A DNA stretch of 64,000 nt from Candidatus Aminicenantes bacterium UBA6228 (GTDB lineage: Bacteria > Acidobacteriota > Aminicenantia > Aminicenantales > Saccharicenantaceae): assembly GCA_002441005.1 (NCBI GenBank), contig DJWO01000011.1:103418-167417 (forward strand), given 5' to 3'. A program made the position numbers and the translations under genes. Below, one piece after another: positions 1 to 8,736 of the stretch; position 1 is the stretch's first letter; each line of letters opens with the position of its first letter. Under the pieces are notes generated by a model, which made no database searches, was not told the DNA's origin, and saw only the letters and a program-made list of their open reading frames with translations.

Positions 1-1
1 C

Positions 2-1945
2 TCCACTGACCGGATCGCCGATATTATTGCTTCTAACCTATATCTCCCCCTGGAGGAAAAGCAGAATTTGCTGGAGACAGTAAACACCAGGGAGAGGCTG
101 AGAAGGCTTAGATTCTTATTACAGGAATCACTGGAAAGCGCTACCAGCCGGGAGGCCACCTCTGGCGGTTCAAGAAGAAAAATATCAATGAGGGAGATCA
201 ACCAGAAGACTTTTATGCCCGGAAGCCAGTTCAGGAAAGAAGAACAGCCCAATGAAATTGAGGAGCTGCGTAAAAAGGTATTTGAGGCTCAGATGACAGC
301 TGATGCCCAGGATAAGGCTTTGAAAGAGATTGAGCGGCTGGAAAGCATGCCGCCGATGTCAGCTGAAGCCACGGTCAGCCGGAATTATCTTGACTGGCTA
401 ATTTCTTTGCCCTGGAACAAAAAATCAAGAGAAAAACGCGATTTAAACGAAGCCGAAAAAATCTTAAACGAAGACCATTTCGGACTGGAAAAAGTGAAGG
501 AAAGGATCCTTGAATATCTGGCGATCAGGCAGCTGGTCAAGAATCCCAAAGGGGTTATTCTGGCTTTCATCGGGCCGCCTGGAGTTGGCAAGACTTCTCT
601 CGGGAAATCAATTGCCCGGGCTACCGGCCGGAAATTTGTTCGACTGTCACTGGGAGGCATCAGGGATGAGGCTGAAATCCGTGGTCACCGCCGGACCTAT
701 ATCGGTGCCTACCCCGGACGGATTATCCAGATGGTAAAAAGAGCCGGGACGAAGAATCCGGTTTTCCTGCTGGATGAAGTGGATAAAATGAGTATGGATT
801 ACCGGGGAGATCCAGCGGCCGCTCTGATGGAAGTTCTCGACCCGGAACAAAATAAAGAATTTCTGGATCATTTCATTGATACCGATTTTGACCTGTCTCA
901 GGTCATGTTTATTGTCACCGCTAATTCGATTGAGCCTATCCCTAAAGCCCTGCTGGACAGGATGGAAGCTATTAAACTGCCTGGCTATACTGAAGACGAA
1001 AAATTGCAGATTGCTAAACATTTCTTAATTCCAAAACAATTAAAAGCCCATGGCCTGACCACTAAAAACCTGGAATTTACTGACCAGGCTATTATGAAGA
1101 TTATTAGAGAGTATACGCGGGAAGCCGGAGTCAGGAACCTGGAAAGGGAGACTACTTCTATCTGCCGCAAAATGGTCAAAAGGGTAGTGGATAAAGGTAA
1201 AGATTATCATGAGAAGTTGACTCCCAAGAGCGTCGAAAAATATTTAGGTGTGCCCAAATACCGCCGCCTGGAAATTGACCGGCAGGACGAAGTCGGGGTG
1301 GCTTTAGGCCTGGCCTGGACCGAATTCGGTGGCGAGTTGCTGACTTTCGAAGCAACTAAAATACATGGAAAAGGGAACCTGACCTTAACCGGGCAGTTAG
1401 GGGAAATCATGCAGGAATCAGCTCAGGCAGCTTATAGCTATGTCCGGGGCAAGCTGTATAAAATTAACCTGGGAAAAGAAGTCGAAAAGAACTTTGATAT
1501 TCATATTCATGTACCAGAAGGAGCTATTCCCAAGGAAGGCCCTTCGGCCGGAATCACCATTGCCACCGCCATCGTTTCTTTGCTGACTGATATACCGGTT
1601 AGCAAGAAAGTGGCCATGACCGGCGAAATTACTTTGCGGGGCAGGGTCTTACCTGTCGGTGGAATCAAAGAGAAACTGCTGGCTGCTTACCGGGAGGGCC
1701 TAACTGAAATTGTCCTGCCTATTGATAATAAGCCTGATCTGAAAGACCTGCCCAAGAAATTGAAGCAGAATCTAAAAATTCATCTGGTCGAAAATATGGA
1801 TCAGGTGTTGGAAGTAGCCCTGACCAGGCAATTTGTGCCCCAAAAAGGGCCCCAGGAGGGAGAGAAAAAAGAGAAGAGTGAAACCGCAATTTCTGGTTCT
1901 GAAGCTCCCTCGTCAGTTGCTAAGGAGCCTGGCTTAACCAATTAG
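2..1945 (+). CDS. lon: ATP-dependent protease Lon, 5' end cut by window
   Basis: Cytosolic AAA+ serine protease that unfolds and degrades damaged or regulatory proteins. The frame is open from base 2 and already reads Lon N-domain sequence (LEEKQNLLE, then RERLRRL), so the gene starts outside the window and roughly 160 residues are missing; a TTG at 68 is internal. Walker A GPPGVGKTS lies at about 572-598, Walker B FLLDEVDK near 766-790. The Ser-Lys catalytic dyad is visible: Ser in GPSAG (1544-1546) and Lys in IKEKLLAA (1673-1675), with the usual 43-residue spacing. The C-terminus ends in a charged, low-complexity tail of about 30 residues. The linker at 203-229 does not match the usual Lon coiled-coil motif in this frame but does in another (see findings). 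rho follows in the same orientation. Confidence 0.97.
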   Translation, partial: STDRIADIIASNLYLPLEEKQNLLETVNTRERLRRLRFLLQESLESATSREATSGGSRRKISMREINQKTFMPGSQFRKEEQPNEIEELRKKVFEAQMTADAQDKALKEIERLESMPPMSAEATVSRNYLDWLISLPWNKKSREKRDLNEAEKILNEDHFGLEKVKERILEYLAIRQLVKNPKGVILAFIGPPGVGKTSLGKSIARATGRKFVRLSLGGIRDEAEIRGHRRTYIGAYPGRIIQMVKRAGTKNPVFLLDEVDKMSMDYRGDPAAALMEVLDPEQNKEFLDHFIDTDFDLSQVMFIVTANSIEPIPKALLDRMEAIKLPGYTEDEKLQIAKHFLIPKQLKAHGLTTKNLEFTDQAIMKIIREYTREAGVRNLERETTSICRKMVKRVVDKGKDYHEKLTPKSVEKYLGVPKYRRLEIDRQDEVGVALGLAWTEFGGELLTFEATKIHGKGNLTLTGQLGEIMQESAQAAYSYVRGKLYKINLGKEVEKNFDIHIHVPEGAIPKEGPSAGITIATAIVSLLTDIPVSKKVAMTGEITLRGRVLPVGGIKEKLLAAYREGLTEIVLPIDNKPDLKDLPKKLKQNLKIHLVENMDQVLEVALTRQFVPQKGPQEGEKKEKSETAISGSEAPSSVAKEPGLTN

Positions 1946-2024
1946 AATTTATTGCAAGTTACGGGCCAATTCCTTTAAATAATTAATAAAATAATAAGTT
2001 AAAAAAATGAGTGAGGTGCAAGAG

Positions 2025-3305
2025 ATGAAAGAATATGATCTAATCGGACTGGAAGAAAAGGATGTCTCCAGCTTGAAGAAGATTGCCAGCGGGCTGGATA
2101 TCGAACCGGAAGACCTGGAAAATGCCAGCCGTCATAACCTGATTTTCAAAATTCTTGAAGCTCAGGCTAAAAAGCAGGGGATGCTGTTTTCGGAAGGAGT
2201 ACTGGAGTGTCTGGATGATGGCTTTGGCTTTCTGCGGGCTCCGGAGTTCAGTTATCTCCCCAGTCCAGACGATATATATGTCTCACCGTCGCAAATAAGA
2301 AAGTTCCAGCTCAGGACTGGCGATACTATCTCGGGTATGGTCAGGCCGCCCAAAAATGGCGAAAAATATTTTGCCCTGATTAAAATAGAAGCCATAAATT
2401 TCATCCATCCAGACGTCGTGCTGGAAGCCAGGCATAATGTTCATTTTGAACAGCTAACGCCGGTTTATCCCTATGAATTGATTAAGCTTCAGGACGGCAA
2501 TCAGAAAAATATGAATGCCCGGATCATGGAACTTTTAACCCCGATCGGGAAGGGTCAAAGAGGCCTGATTGTTTCCCCGCCGCGGGCAGGTAAGACCACC
2601 CTGCTTAAAACCATCGCTAAATCAATTGAGAAGAACCACCCGGAAATCTTTTTGATTGTGCTGTTGATTGCCGAAAGGCCGGAAGAGGTAACCGATTTTA
2701 AACGCAGTGTCAATGGCGAGGTAGTAGCTTCGACTTTTGATGAACCGCCGACCAGAAATGTTCAGGTGGCTAATATAGTTCTTGAAAAGGCCAAGAGGCT
2801 GGTTGAGCTAAAAAGAGATGTGGTTATCCTGCTTGATTCTATCACCAGGCTGGCCAGGGCTCATAATGCCATTGTTCCGCCGTCGGGAAAGGTTTTATCC
2901 GGTGGTATAGACGCTAACGCCTTAAACAAGCCCAAAAAGTTCTTTGGTTCTGCCCGGAAAGTTGAAGAAGGAGGCAGTTTGACCATTATGGCTACGGCCT
3001 TAGTAGACACTGGCAGCCGAATGGATGACGTTATTTTCGAGGAATTTAAGGGAACCGGTAATATGGAAATAAACCTTGACCGCCGCCTGGTTGATAAACG
3101 GATCTTCCCGGCTATTGATATCAGCCGTTCTGGCACCCGAAAAGAAGAGTTGCTTATTCCCGAAAAAGACCTCAACCGGGTCTGGATACTGCGCAAAATT
3201 CTCAGCCAGTTGAATGAGGTTGAGGCCATGGAACTGCTGCTTGAGAAATTGTCCAAAACCAAGACCAATGGTGATTTCCTCGAGTCTATGAGCAAAGGAC
3301 TCTAA
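2025..3305 (+). CDS. rho: Transcription termination factor Rho
   Basis: Hexameric RNA helicase that ends transcription at Rho-dependent sites. It has the N-terminal helical domain, then an S1-like cold-shock RNA-binding domain (GVLECLDDGFGFLR, DDIYVSPSQIRKF), then the RecA-type ATPase with Walker A PPRAGKTT and Walker B-like VVILLDSITRLARA, plus the Q-loop and R-loop region near GGIDANALNKPKKFFGSAR. At about 426 residues it is a compact Rho without a large insertion. Start choice: an ATG at 2007 has only an A-tract upstream, while the ATG at 2025 has GAGGTG (2013-2018) six bases ahead, so 2025 is preferred. It lies 79 bp after lon and could share its transcript. Confidence 0.96.
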   Translation: MKEYDLIGLEEKDVSSLKKIASGLDIEPEDLENASRHNLIFKILEAQAKKQGMLFSEGVLECLDDGFGFLRAPEFSYLPSPDDIYVSPSQIRKFQLRTGDTISGMVRPPKNGEKYFALIKIEAINFIHPDVVLEARHNVHFEQLTPVYPYELIKLQDGNQKNMNARIMELLTPIGKGQRGLIVSPPRAGKTTLLKTIAKSIEKNHPEIFLIVLLIAERPEEVTDFKRSVNGEVVASTFDEPPTRNVQVANIVLEKAKRLVELKRDVVILLDSITRLARAHNAIVPPSGKVLSGGIDANALNKPKKFFGSARKVEEGGSLTIMATALVDTGSRMDDVIFEEFKGTGNMEINLDRRLVDKRIFPAIDISRSGTRKEELLIPEKDLNRVWILRKILSQLNEVEAMELLLEKLSKTKTNGDFLESMSKGL

Positions 3306-3646
3306 GCAAGAAAAGAATCAAAGGATTCTCGCCATAAAGACGAGTCGTTACCGGTCTCTGGAATCACACCATATTCGACAAAGACGAGAAGCCGTTAGAA
3401 TAATTTTCCACAATTGCCCAAATTACAGGCAATCATAATATTCACAGTTTAAACAGGTTAGGTATCTAATTGATAAATAAAGAGATACAAATAACGGGTG
3501 AGATGTGTCGCATAAGTTATATTATGTAAACTAATAGCAGGAGCCACGCGTAGTAGCCACTAAAAGACCTGAACCCATGCGCTTTAGCACACCCTGATGT
3601 TCTCGAATCTAGTTTATCGGAAATGGTGTAAATAGACCTTTAGACG
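3306..3646. other. Gene-free stretch between rho and parB
   Basis: About 340 bp downstream of both rho (plus strand) and parB (minus strand). I see no credible ORF, tRNA or known RNA. A small inverted repeat (GAATC...GATTC) sits just after the rho stop but has no T-tract. The 9-mer AAAGACGAG occurs twice, near 3337 and 3380. A five-base inverted repeat, CATAA/TTATG, lies at 3511-3526. No canonical parS palindrome was found. The sequence is AT-richer than the rest of the window, like the par genes beside it. Confidence 0.5.
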
Positions 3647-4507
3647 CTATGGGAATTTTAAGACCGGGGACTTAAGTTTTTTGATGACATCTTCCAGGAT
3701 TGAAATCAGTTCTTGCCTGGTCACGACTTGTTTTTTGAATTCAATCCTTAATTTATAGGTCTTGTTGTCCGATGGAATATAGTTAAAAACATAAGGCTTG
3801 TTTTTAGTCTCTTCTCCCTGCGATTTGTCTTTGATGAGCTTGGTGAGGTCTCGAGTATCGGATCTGGTCAATCTTCTTTCTATTATGGTCTCGACGGCCT
3901 TAGCCATTGTATTCAAGTCATCAATCTTGGCAATTTCGATAATAGTGCTACGGCTGGTTATAGCGGCTGATTTAATCATCTGGCGAAGTTCAGAGGGAAT
4001 TCTGGAAACAGATATAATTTCGGTAATAGTTGATCTGGATTTGCCTATTCTCTCCGCTATGTCCTGGTGGCTATAATCATAGAGATTAATTAAGGCTTTC
4101 AGGCCATCTGCCTCCTCAAAAATATCAAGGTCTTTTCTCTGGAGGTTCTCAATAAGCGAAATCTCCATTGCTTCCTGGTCATTAACGTCCATCTGGATAC
4201 ACGGAATATCCTTTAAAGCCAGGTTTTTTGAGGCAAAATAACGCCTTTCTCCTGCAATAATCTCGAACCGGGCCCCTTTTGATCTAATAAGAATAGGCTC
4301 GAGAACCCCCTTTGTCTTAATGGATTCCATCAATTCTTGAATATCCCCCAGTTCACTTCTGGGCTGCCTTGGGTTCGGATCTATCCTGTCTATGGGAATT
4401 AATCTCACCATTTGACCCGGAGACTTCTGGGAGATAAGCTCCACAAAATGAGGATCATGCCTCATGCTTAATGAATCAGGTAAGCCGCTTTTTTTAGTTT
4501 TGTCCAC
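3647..4507 (-). CDS. parB: ParB/Spo0J-family partition protein
   Basis: Centromere-binding CTPase-type protein of DNA partition systems. The order is an N-terminal basic segment, the ParB domain (PIDRIDPNPRQPR, then LEPILIRS, then the AGERRYFAS box and SLIENLQRKDL), a helix-turn-helix (HQDIAERIGKSRSTITEIISV) and a C-terminal dimerisation part. Start choice: the GTG at 4507 has GAGGAG nine bases upstream and overlaps the end of parA by 14 bp, typical of coupled par genes. An upstream TTG at 4567 would force a 74 bp overlap, and an ATG at 4465 would remove the conserved KSGLP segment. In the nucleotide-binding box the usual GERRxR reads GERRYF, so the last arginine is missing. Whether it serves the chromosome or an integrated element cannot be decided here. 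Confidence 0.9.
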   Translation of the reverse strand: MDKTKKSGLPDSLSMRHDPHFVELISQKSPGQMVRLIPIDRIDPNPRQPRSELGDIQELMESIKTKGVLEPILIRSKGARFEIIAGERRYFASKNLALKDIPCIQMDVNDQEAMEISLIENLQRKDLDIFEEADGLKALINLYDYSHQDIAERIGKSRSTITEIISVSRIPSELRQMIKSAAITSRSTIIEIAKIDDLNTMAKAVETIIERRLTRSDTRDLTKLIKDKSQGEETKNKPYVFNYIPSDNKTYKLRIEFKKQVVTRQELISILEDVIKKLKSPVLKFP

Positions 4508-5258
4508 GTTCCAGCAACTCCTCGGCGATTTGTTTATATTGATTTGCTCCGATCGACTCAGGAGCAAAAGTAAAGATGCTTTCCTTATAGGCAGGGCTCT
4601 CCTCGAGTTTTACGCTCTTGGATATATAAGTTTTAAAGACTTTGTCACCAAAAACCTCAATTATCCGTCCGACTACGTCTTTTGAGAGGTTTGTGCGCCT
4701 ATCGTGAAGGGTAATTATCACGCCGATGATATCCAGGCCAGGATTAGCGATCCTTTTGACCTTATCTATGGTCTCAAGCAGGTCATCTGTCCCCTCAAGG
4801 CACAAATAAGAGGACTGGATGGGGATTAGAATATGGGTGGCTGCCACCAGGGCATTTAAGGTTATCAAGCCAAGTGTAGGAGGTGTATCAATTAATATAT
4901 AATCGTAATTATCGCAAACCTCACTAAGAGCATCACGCAGCCGGTAATGGCCATCGAACTCACCTATTAGAGAAGGCTCGAGCTTGGCCATAGATATTCT
5001 TGATATGGCGACATCAAGCCCTGGCACAGTTGACCTAACGATAACCTCAGACATTTTAGTGTTTTTATCCATCAAAACATCATAAAGTGTTTTTTCAAAA
5101 TCAGCAGGGTTTTTAACAATTGAAATCGTACTGTGGGCCTGAGGGTCCATATCGACGAGAAGAATTTTTTTTCCCATGAGGGCCAGAGCGGCCGATAGAT
5201 TAATGCAGGTAGTTGTCTTGCCTACCCCTCCCTTCTGGTTAGTTACAGCAATTATCAA
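4494..5258 (-). CDS. parA: ParA/Soj-family partition ATPase
   Basis: Deviant-Walker ATPase that moves or positions ParB-bound DNA. The KGGVGKTT motif is at residues 9-16, with the signature lysine before the loop, followed by LLVDMDPQAHST and the Walker B-like YDYILIDTPPTLG. It is 254 residues with no N-terminal DNA-binding extension, so it is the Soj-type short form. The start is TTG at 5258, supported by GGAGGA five to six bases upstream and by the invariant MIIAVTNQKGGVGKTT opening. It overlaps parB by 14 bp. Codon use looks AT-richer than in surrounding genes, for example in 5041-5100. Confidence 0.93.
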   Translation of the reverse strand: MIIAVTNQKGGVGKTTTCINLSAALALMGKKILLVDMDPQAHSTISIVKNPADFEKTLYDVLMDKNTKMSEVIVRSTVPGLDVAISRISMAKLEPSLIGEFDGHYRLRDALSEVCDNYDYILIDTPPTLGLITLNALVAATHILIPIQSSYLCLEGTDDLLETIDKVKRIANPGLDIIGVIITLHDRRTNLSKDVVGRIIEVFGDKVFKTYISKSVKLEESPAYKESIFTFAPESIGANQYKQIAEELLERGQN

Positions 5259-5583
5259 TCTGTCCTCCGAAAATCATCACATCAATAAATTTTATACATA
5301 AAAAGAATAAAAAGACAAGTGCTAAATAAAAAAAATACGGAACTGGGGTCGGCCGGCCGACATAGGCATAAGTGCTTGATAATAAATAAGATAGAGCGAT
5401 GATAGATAATTTATAGATGCCGACAACCGGGTTCTGGGCTTTGGTCTGGCTTAAAGAGTTGAAACTGTCGGAAATATATGGTTTTTTGGAGCTGCAAATG
5501 AAAATGTCGGCAATTCAAAGAGCAGCTGGGCTGAAATAAAGACGATTAAAGGCAATAGGCTGAGTTGCGCTTGGGGAATCTGC
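5259..5583. other. Gene-free parA upstream region with a 14-bp perfect palindrome
   Basis: About 325 bp upstream of parA and downstream of the pmbA-like gene. It is AT-rich for the first ~80 bp. It contains one perfect palindrome, GTCGGCCGGCCGAC, at 5348-5361, which stands out against that background and could be a protein-binding site. The canonical parS sequence (TGTTTCACGTGAAACA) is not present in either orientation. No ORF or RNA gene was recognised. Confidence 0.5.
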
Positions 5584-6918
5584 TTATTCACCGCCGATCT
5601 GCAGGCTCTTAATCCTGAGGGTTGGAGCTGTTAATGAACGGTTGAGGTCAAGATCGTTGCCTATCAGGTCTATTCCATTAAATATTTCATCAGAAGTACC
5701 GGCAATGGTGATTCCTTTAACTGGAAAGGATATTTTTCCATTCTCGATGAAAAAACCGGCAGCTCCTCCGGTAAAGTTTCCATTGACAGGGTTTATCCCA
5801 TAGCCGGTGACCTCTTTTACCAGTACTCCCCTGCTGGTATTCTGGATTATTTCTTCAGGCCTGGTCTGGCCCGCGGCTAAATAAATATTATGCGGTCCAA
5901 TACCTGGTAAATCGGCAAAACCACCCCGGCTGGCGTTGCCGGTACTTTTGACACCGGCTCTGCGGCCAGCATAGGTATTGTATAAGAAGCCCTTAAGAAC
6001 TCCATTTTCGACGATGATTCTGTTCTGGGTAGGTACGCCTTCACCATCAAAAGGTGCACTGGCCAGACCTTTTTCCCTTGTCCCGTCATCAATAATAGTA
6101 ATTAGCTCGGAACCAATTTTTTGCCCGGCTCTTTTCCCGAGAAAACTGGCCCCCTGCAAGACGCTCTGGCCGTTAATCGCTTGGATAAATCCGCCCAAAA
6201 TGGCGTAAGCTACGTCTGGATGAAGGATAACAGCCGCTCTCTGCGTCTTTAGCGGTTTAGGGTCGAGCATCTCAACTGCCTTCCCAGCAGCTACCCTGGC
6301 CAGGTCCTTAGCCGGCTTAAGATCTGCAAAAAAGCGGCGGTTGGTTGATTCATAGCCTGCTGATTTTTGCTGGCCCTTTTCAGCAATCACCCCCAGTCCA
6401 TAGCCGCAGCCAGTAGATTTAAAGCTCTTTACCCAGTTAAAAGAATTGGCGATTATGATCTGGCTTTCACTTTCACCGTAACTGGCACCGGCACTTTTAG
6501 TTACTCCCGGAATGTTTAAAGCCAGTTTTTCAGCCTCCTGGATCAAAGCGATTTTGCGGTCAATAGAAATAGTGGACAGATCCGGGTCATAAATAGCCTT
6601 GACTTCGGTCAGGGCCGGCTCGGCCGGCAGCTGATTGTTTTCATCCGGACTTACTGCCCGGGCAAATTCGACTGCCCGGTCTATGCTCTTCTTCAGGCTT
6701 TCCGGTTTAAAATCGTTGACAAATGCGAATCCCAGTCTTTTCCCGGCAATCACCCTGATTCCAAGGCCATAGCTCTGAGCTTCCTGGACGCTTTCTACCT
6801 GTCCGTTTCTTACCTCCAGACTGAGCTGGCGATTATCTTCAAGATAAACCTCGGCCTGCTCAGCTCCTTTTTTCAGGCAATCCTTTATAACCTGTTGAGC
6901 CAATGCTTTATAATCCAT
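5584..6918 (-). CDS. pmbA: PmbA/TldE-family protein, metalloprotease partner subunit
   Basis: Member of the TldD/PmbA superfamily. In characterised TldD-TldE pairs the TldE/PmbA subunit is non-catalytic and pairs with zinc-dependent TldD to trim peptides such as microcin precursors. About 444 residues, with N-terminal LEVRNGQVESVQEAQSYGLGIRVI and the C-terminal beta-domain pattern GSELITIIDDGT and GFLYNTYAGRRAG. No HExxH is present, which separates it from its neighbour. No signal peptide is seen (it begins MDYKALAQQVIKDCLK). A strong AGGAGG sits six bases before the ATG. It starts nine bases after the tldD-like stop, so the two are co-transcribed. Confidence 0.88.
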   Translation of the reverse strand: MDYKALAQQVIKDCLKKGAEQAEVYLEDNRQLSLEVRNGQVESVQEAQSYGLGIRVIAGKRLGFAFVNDFKPESLKKSIDRAVEFARAVSPDENNQLPAEPALTEVKAIYDPDLSTISIDRKIALIQEAEKLALNIPGVTKSAGASYGESESQIIIANSFNWVKSFKSTGCGYGLGVIAEKGQQKSAGYESTNRRFFADLKPAKDLARVAAGKAVEMLDPKPLKTQRAAVILHPDVAYAILGGFIQAINGQSVLQGASFLGKRAGQKIGSELITIIDDGTREKGLASAPFDGEGVPTQNRIIVENGVLKGFLYNTYAGRRAGVKSTGNASRGGFADLPGIGPHNIYLAAGQTRPEEIIQNTSRGVLVKEVTGYGINPVNGNFTGGAAGFFIENGKISFPVKGITIAGTSDEIFNGIDLIGNDLDLNRSLTAPTLRIKSLQIGGE

Positions 6919-6927
6919 GATTTCCTC

Positions 6928-8466
6928 CTAACCTCTCGCCCGTGTTCCGCCGACGGTAATCCCCCTGATTCTAACTGTTGGCTGGCCTGCGGTGACCTCG
7001 GCCGACTGCCCTTTGCCGCAAATGCCAGGGCCAAAAGCCAGGTCGTTTCCTATGGCATCAATCCTGGTAATTATATCGAGGCAGCTGCCAATCAAGGTTG
7101 CACCCTTGACAGCTGCTGTCTTCCGGCCATTCTCGATGAGATACGCCTCCCGGCAGGTAAAATTGAACATCCCGGTTGTTGGATCGACACTGCCTCCGCT
7201 CAAACTCTGGACATAAAGGCCGCTTTTAGTAGAAGCGATAATATCCTCCGGCCTATCCTTGCCTTGCTCAATAAAAGTATTGGTCATCCTCGGTATAGGA
7301 TAGTAACGGAAGTTCTCCCGCCGTCCGTTACCTGTCCTCTCCATTTTAAGCTGCCGGGCTGACAGGATATCGGTCATAAACTTGACTACCACTCCCCTTT
7401 CAATCAACACGTTTCTCTTCATCTGGGTGCCCTCATCATCAAAATCAGTTGTTCCGCGGAAACCGGCCAGACTGCCGTCATCAACCATGGTAAAAATATC
7501 TGCTGCTACCTTCTGACCCAATTTACCTACAAAGGCCCCGGTTTGTTTGGCGATGTTGTCCGCCTCCAGTGGGTGACCGACCGCTTCATGTACCAGTACT
7601 CCGCCCCAGCCATTTTGGATGACCACATCCATCTTACCAGCTGGCGCCTCCTTAGCTTCCAGCATGGCGATTGATTCTCTGGCGGCTTCTTTAGCTGCTT
7701 TTTCCGGCGTATCTTGTTCAAACATCTCCAGGCCGGCATGGCGGCTAAGCCTTTCCCTTCCCAGGTGAGAGGTATTATTGCCAGCGGCCAGTGTTTGAAC
7801 AATAAAGAAAATGAGAGGCAGGCTGCTTTTCAGCAGCAAGCCTTCACTATTCGCTATTATCCGGTCTCTGGTCTCATCATAATAATCAATGGAGGCCATT
7901 TTAATTCTGGAGTCATAGCTGAGAGCGGCTTCCTCGGCCCGCTTCATAATTTCCATCCTTTTGGCCTCAGCCGCTTCTTCCAGAGGAATCTTGACTGTGA
8001 CGTATGATGGCCGTCTTTGTTCCTTAATGTTTACCGGTTGAGTTATTTTACCGGAGGAAGCAATAAATGAAGCTACTTCAGCTGCCCGTTGAAGTTTTTC
8101 CTCAGTCAATTCATCGCTATAGGCATAGCCGGTCTTATCACCATCAATCACCCTGACCCCCGCTCCTCTGATCAAGCCGAAAACTGCGCTTTTAAACTGC
8201 CCTTCTTCCAAAATAATCGAACGCGAAATCCGGTTTTCAACATAGACCTCAGCCAGATCCCCGCCTCTTTTCAAGGCACTGGCGATAGTTTTTTGAAGGA
8301 GTCCTGGGCTTATTTCCAGCTGTGACTGGTCCTCACCAGCCAGAAGGTTTTTGACCACGGCCGGGCTGACGGCCAGGGCTACCGCCCCCTGAAGGCTCAG
8401 GCTCATAAACCTCCGGCGAGCCATCGGTTTTAATTCTGGCCAAAGATTTGTCATCATGACCTCCAT
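6928..8466 (-). CDS. tldD: TldD-family zinc metalloprotease with Tat-like signal
   Basis: Catalytic member of the TldD/PmbA pair. HEAVGH at residues 293-298 is the zinc-binding HExxH, followed by PLEADNI as in the family, and the C-terminal beta-domain contains VKGATLIGS and GICGKGQSAEVTAGQP. The N-terminus is unusual: MARRRFMSLSLQGAVALAVSP (residues 15-35) reads as a twin-arginine signal with a hydrophobic core, so the protein may be exported folded, while its PmbA partner has no signal. Two starts are possible: ATG 8466 (AAGGA upstream) or the tandem ATGs just inside it; the Tat-like motif is kept in all cases. It is transcribed away from the ArsR gene. Confidence 0.88.
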   Translation of the reverse strand: MEVMMTNLWPELKPMARRRFMSLSLQGAVALAVSPAVVKNLLAGEDQSQLEISPGLLQKTIASALKRGGDLAEVYVENRISRSIILEEGQFKSAVFGLIRGAGVRVIDGDKTGYAYSDELTEEKLQRAAEVASFIASSGKITQPVNIKEQRRPSYVTVKIPLEEAAEAKRMEIMKRAEEAALSYDSRIKMASIDYYDETRDRIIANSEGLLLKSSLPLIFFIVQTLAAGNNTSHLGRERLSRHAGLEMFEQDTPEKAAKEAARESIAMLEAKEAPAGKMDVVIQNGWGGVLVHEAVGHPLEADNIAKQTGAFVGKLGQKVAADIFTMVDDGSLAGFRGTTDFDDEGTQMKRNVLIERGVVVKFMTDILSARQLKMERTGNGRRENFRYYPIPRMTNTFIEQGKDRPEDIIASTKSGLYVQSLSGGSVDPTTGMFNFTCREAYLIENGRKTAAVKGATLIGSCLDIITRIDAIGNDLAFGPGICGKGQSAEVTAGQPTVRIRGITVGGTRARG

Positions 8467-8686
8467 TTTTCCTTTCCATGGCTTTTATTCAAGCTTTTTG
8501 GTTATTATTGCTTTCGCGCTTATTTCTTTAGATTTTCTTTCTCTTAACTTCTATCTTATCTTCACCTCACGGTCAAGCTGAAAAGTTAATCTCCAGCCGA
8601 ATCCAGCTCTGACCTCATCTGATTGTCCCGGCTTTAAGTGGCTAATCTCTTTTACTCTATACTTTTCATCTTGGGCCTTATTTATC

Positions 8687-8715
8687 TTGACAACATCTTT
8701 TTCTCCAGATAGATT
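8687..8715 (+). promoter_or_regulatory. Candidate sigma-70-type promoter for the ArsR gene
   Basis: A perfect TTGACA (8687-8692) is followed after 17 bp by TAGATT (8710-8715, 4 of 6 to consensus). Predicted transcription start is about 8722, only some 15 bases before the ATG at 8737, which has no clear Shine-Dalgarno. The rest of the 270 bp between this gene and tldD shows nothing else I can name. Confidence 0.55.
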
Positions 8716-8736
8716 AACATTTAGTTATTTGGCAAA

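Noticed and set aside
68..70. TTG as the lon start
   Set aside because: The frame is open to the window edge and the residues before it match the Lon N-domain, so the gene is simply cut.
3314..3327. Hairpin after rho as an intrinsic terminator
   Set aside because: The GAATC/GATTC stem is short and AT-rich, and no T-tract follows.
5259..5583. Canonical parS site near parAB
   Set aside because: No sequence close to TGTTTCACGTGAAACA was found in either flank.
6895..7362. 155-residue plus-strand frame across the tldD/pmbA junction
   Set aside because: Antisense to both conserved genes, and cysteine/proline-rich in the way complement frames often are here.
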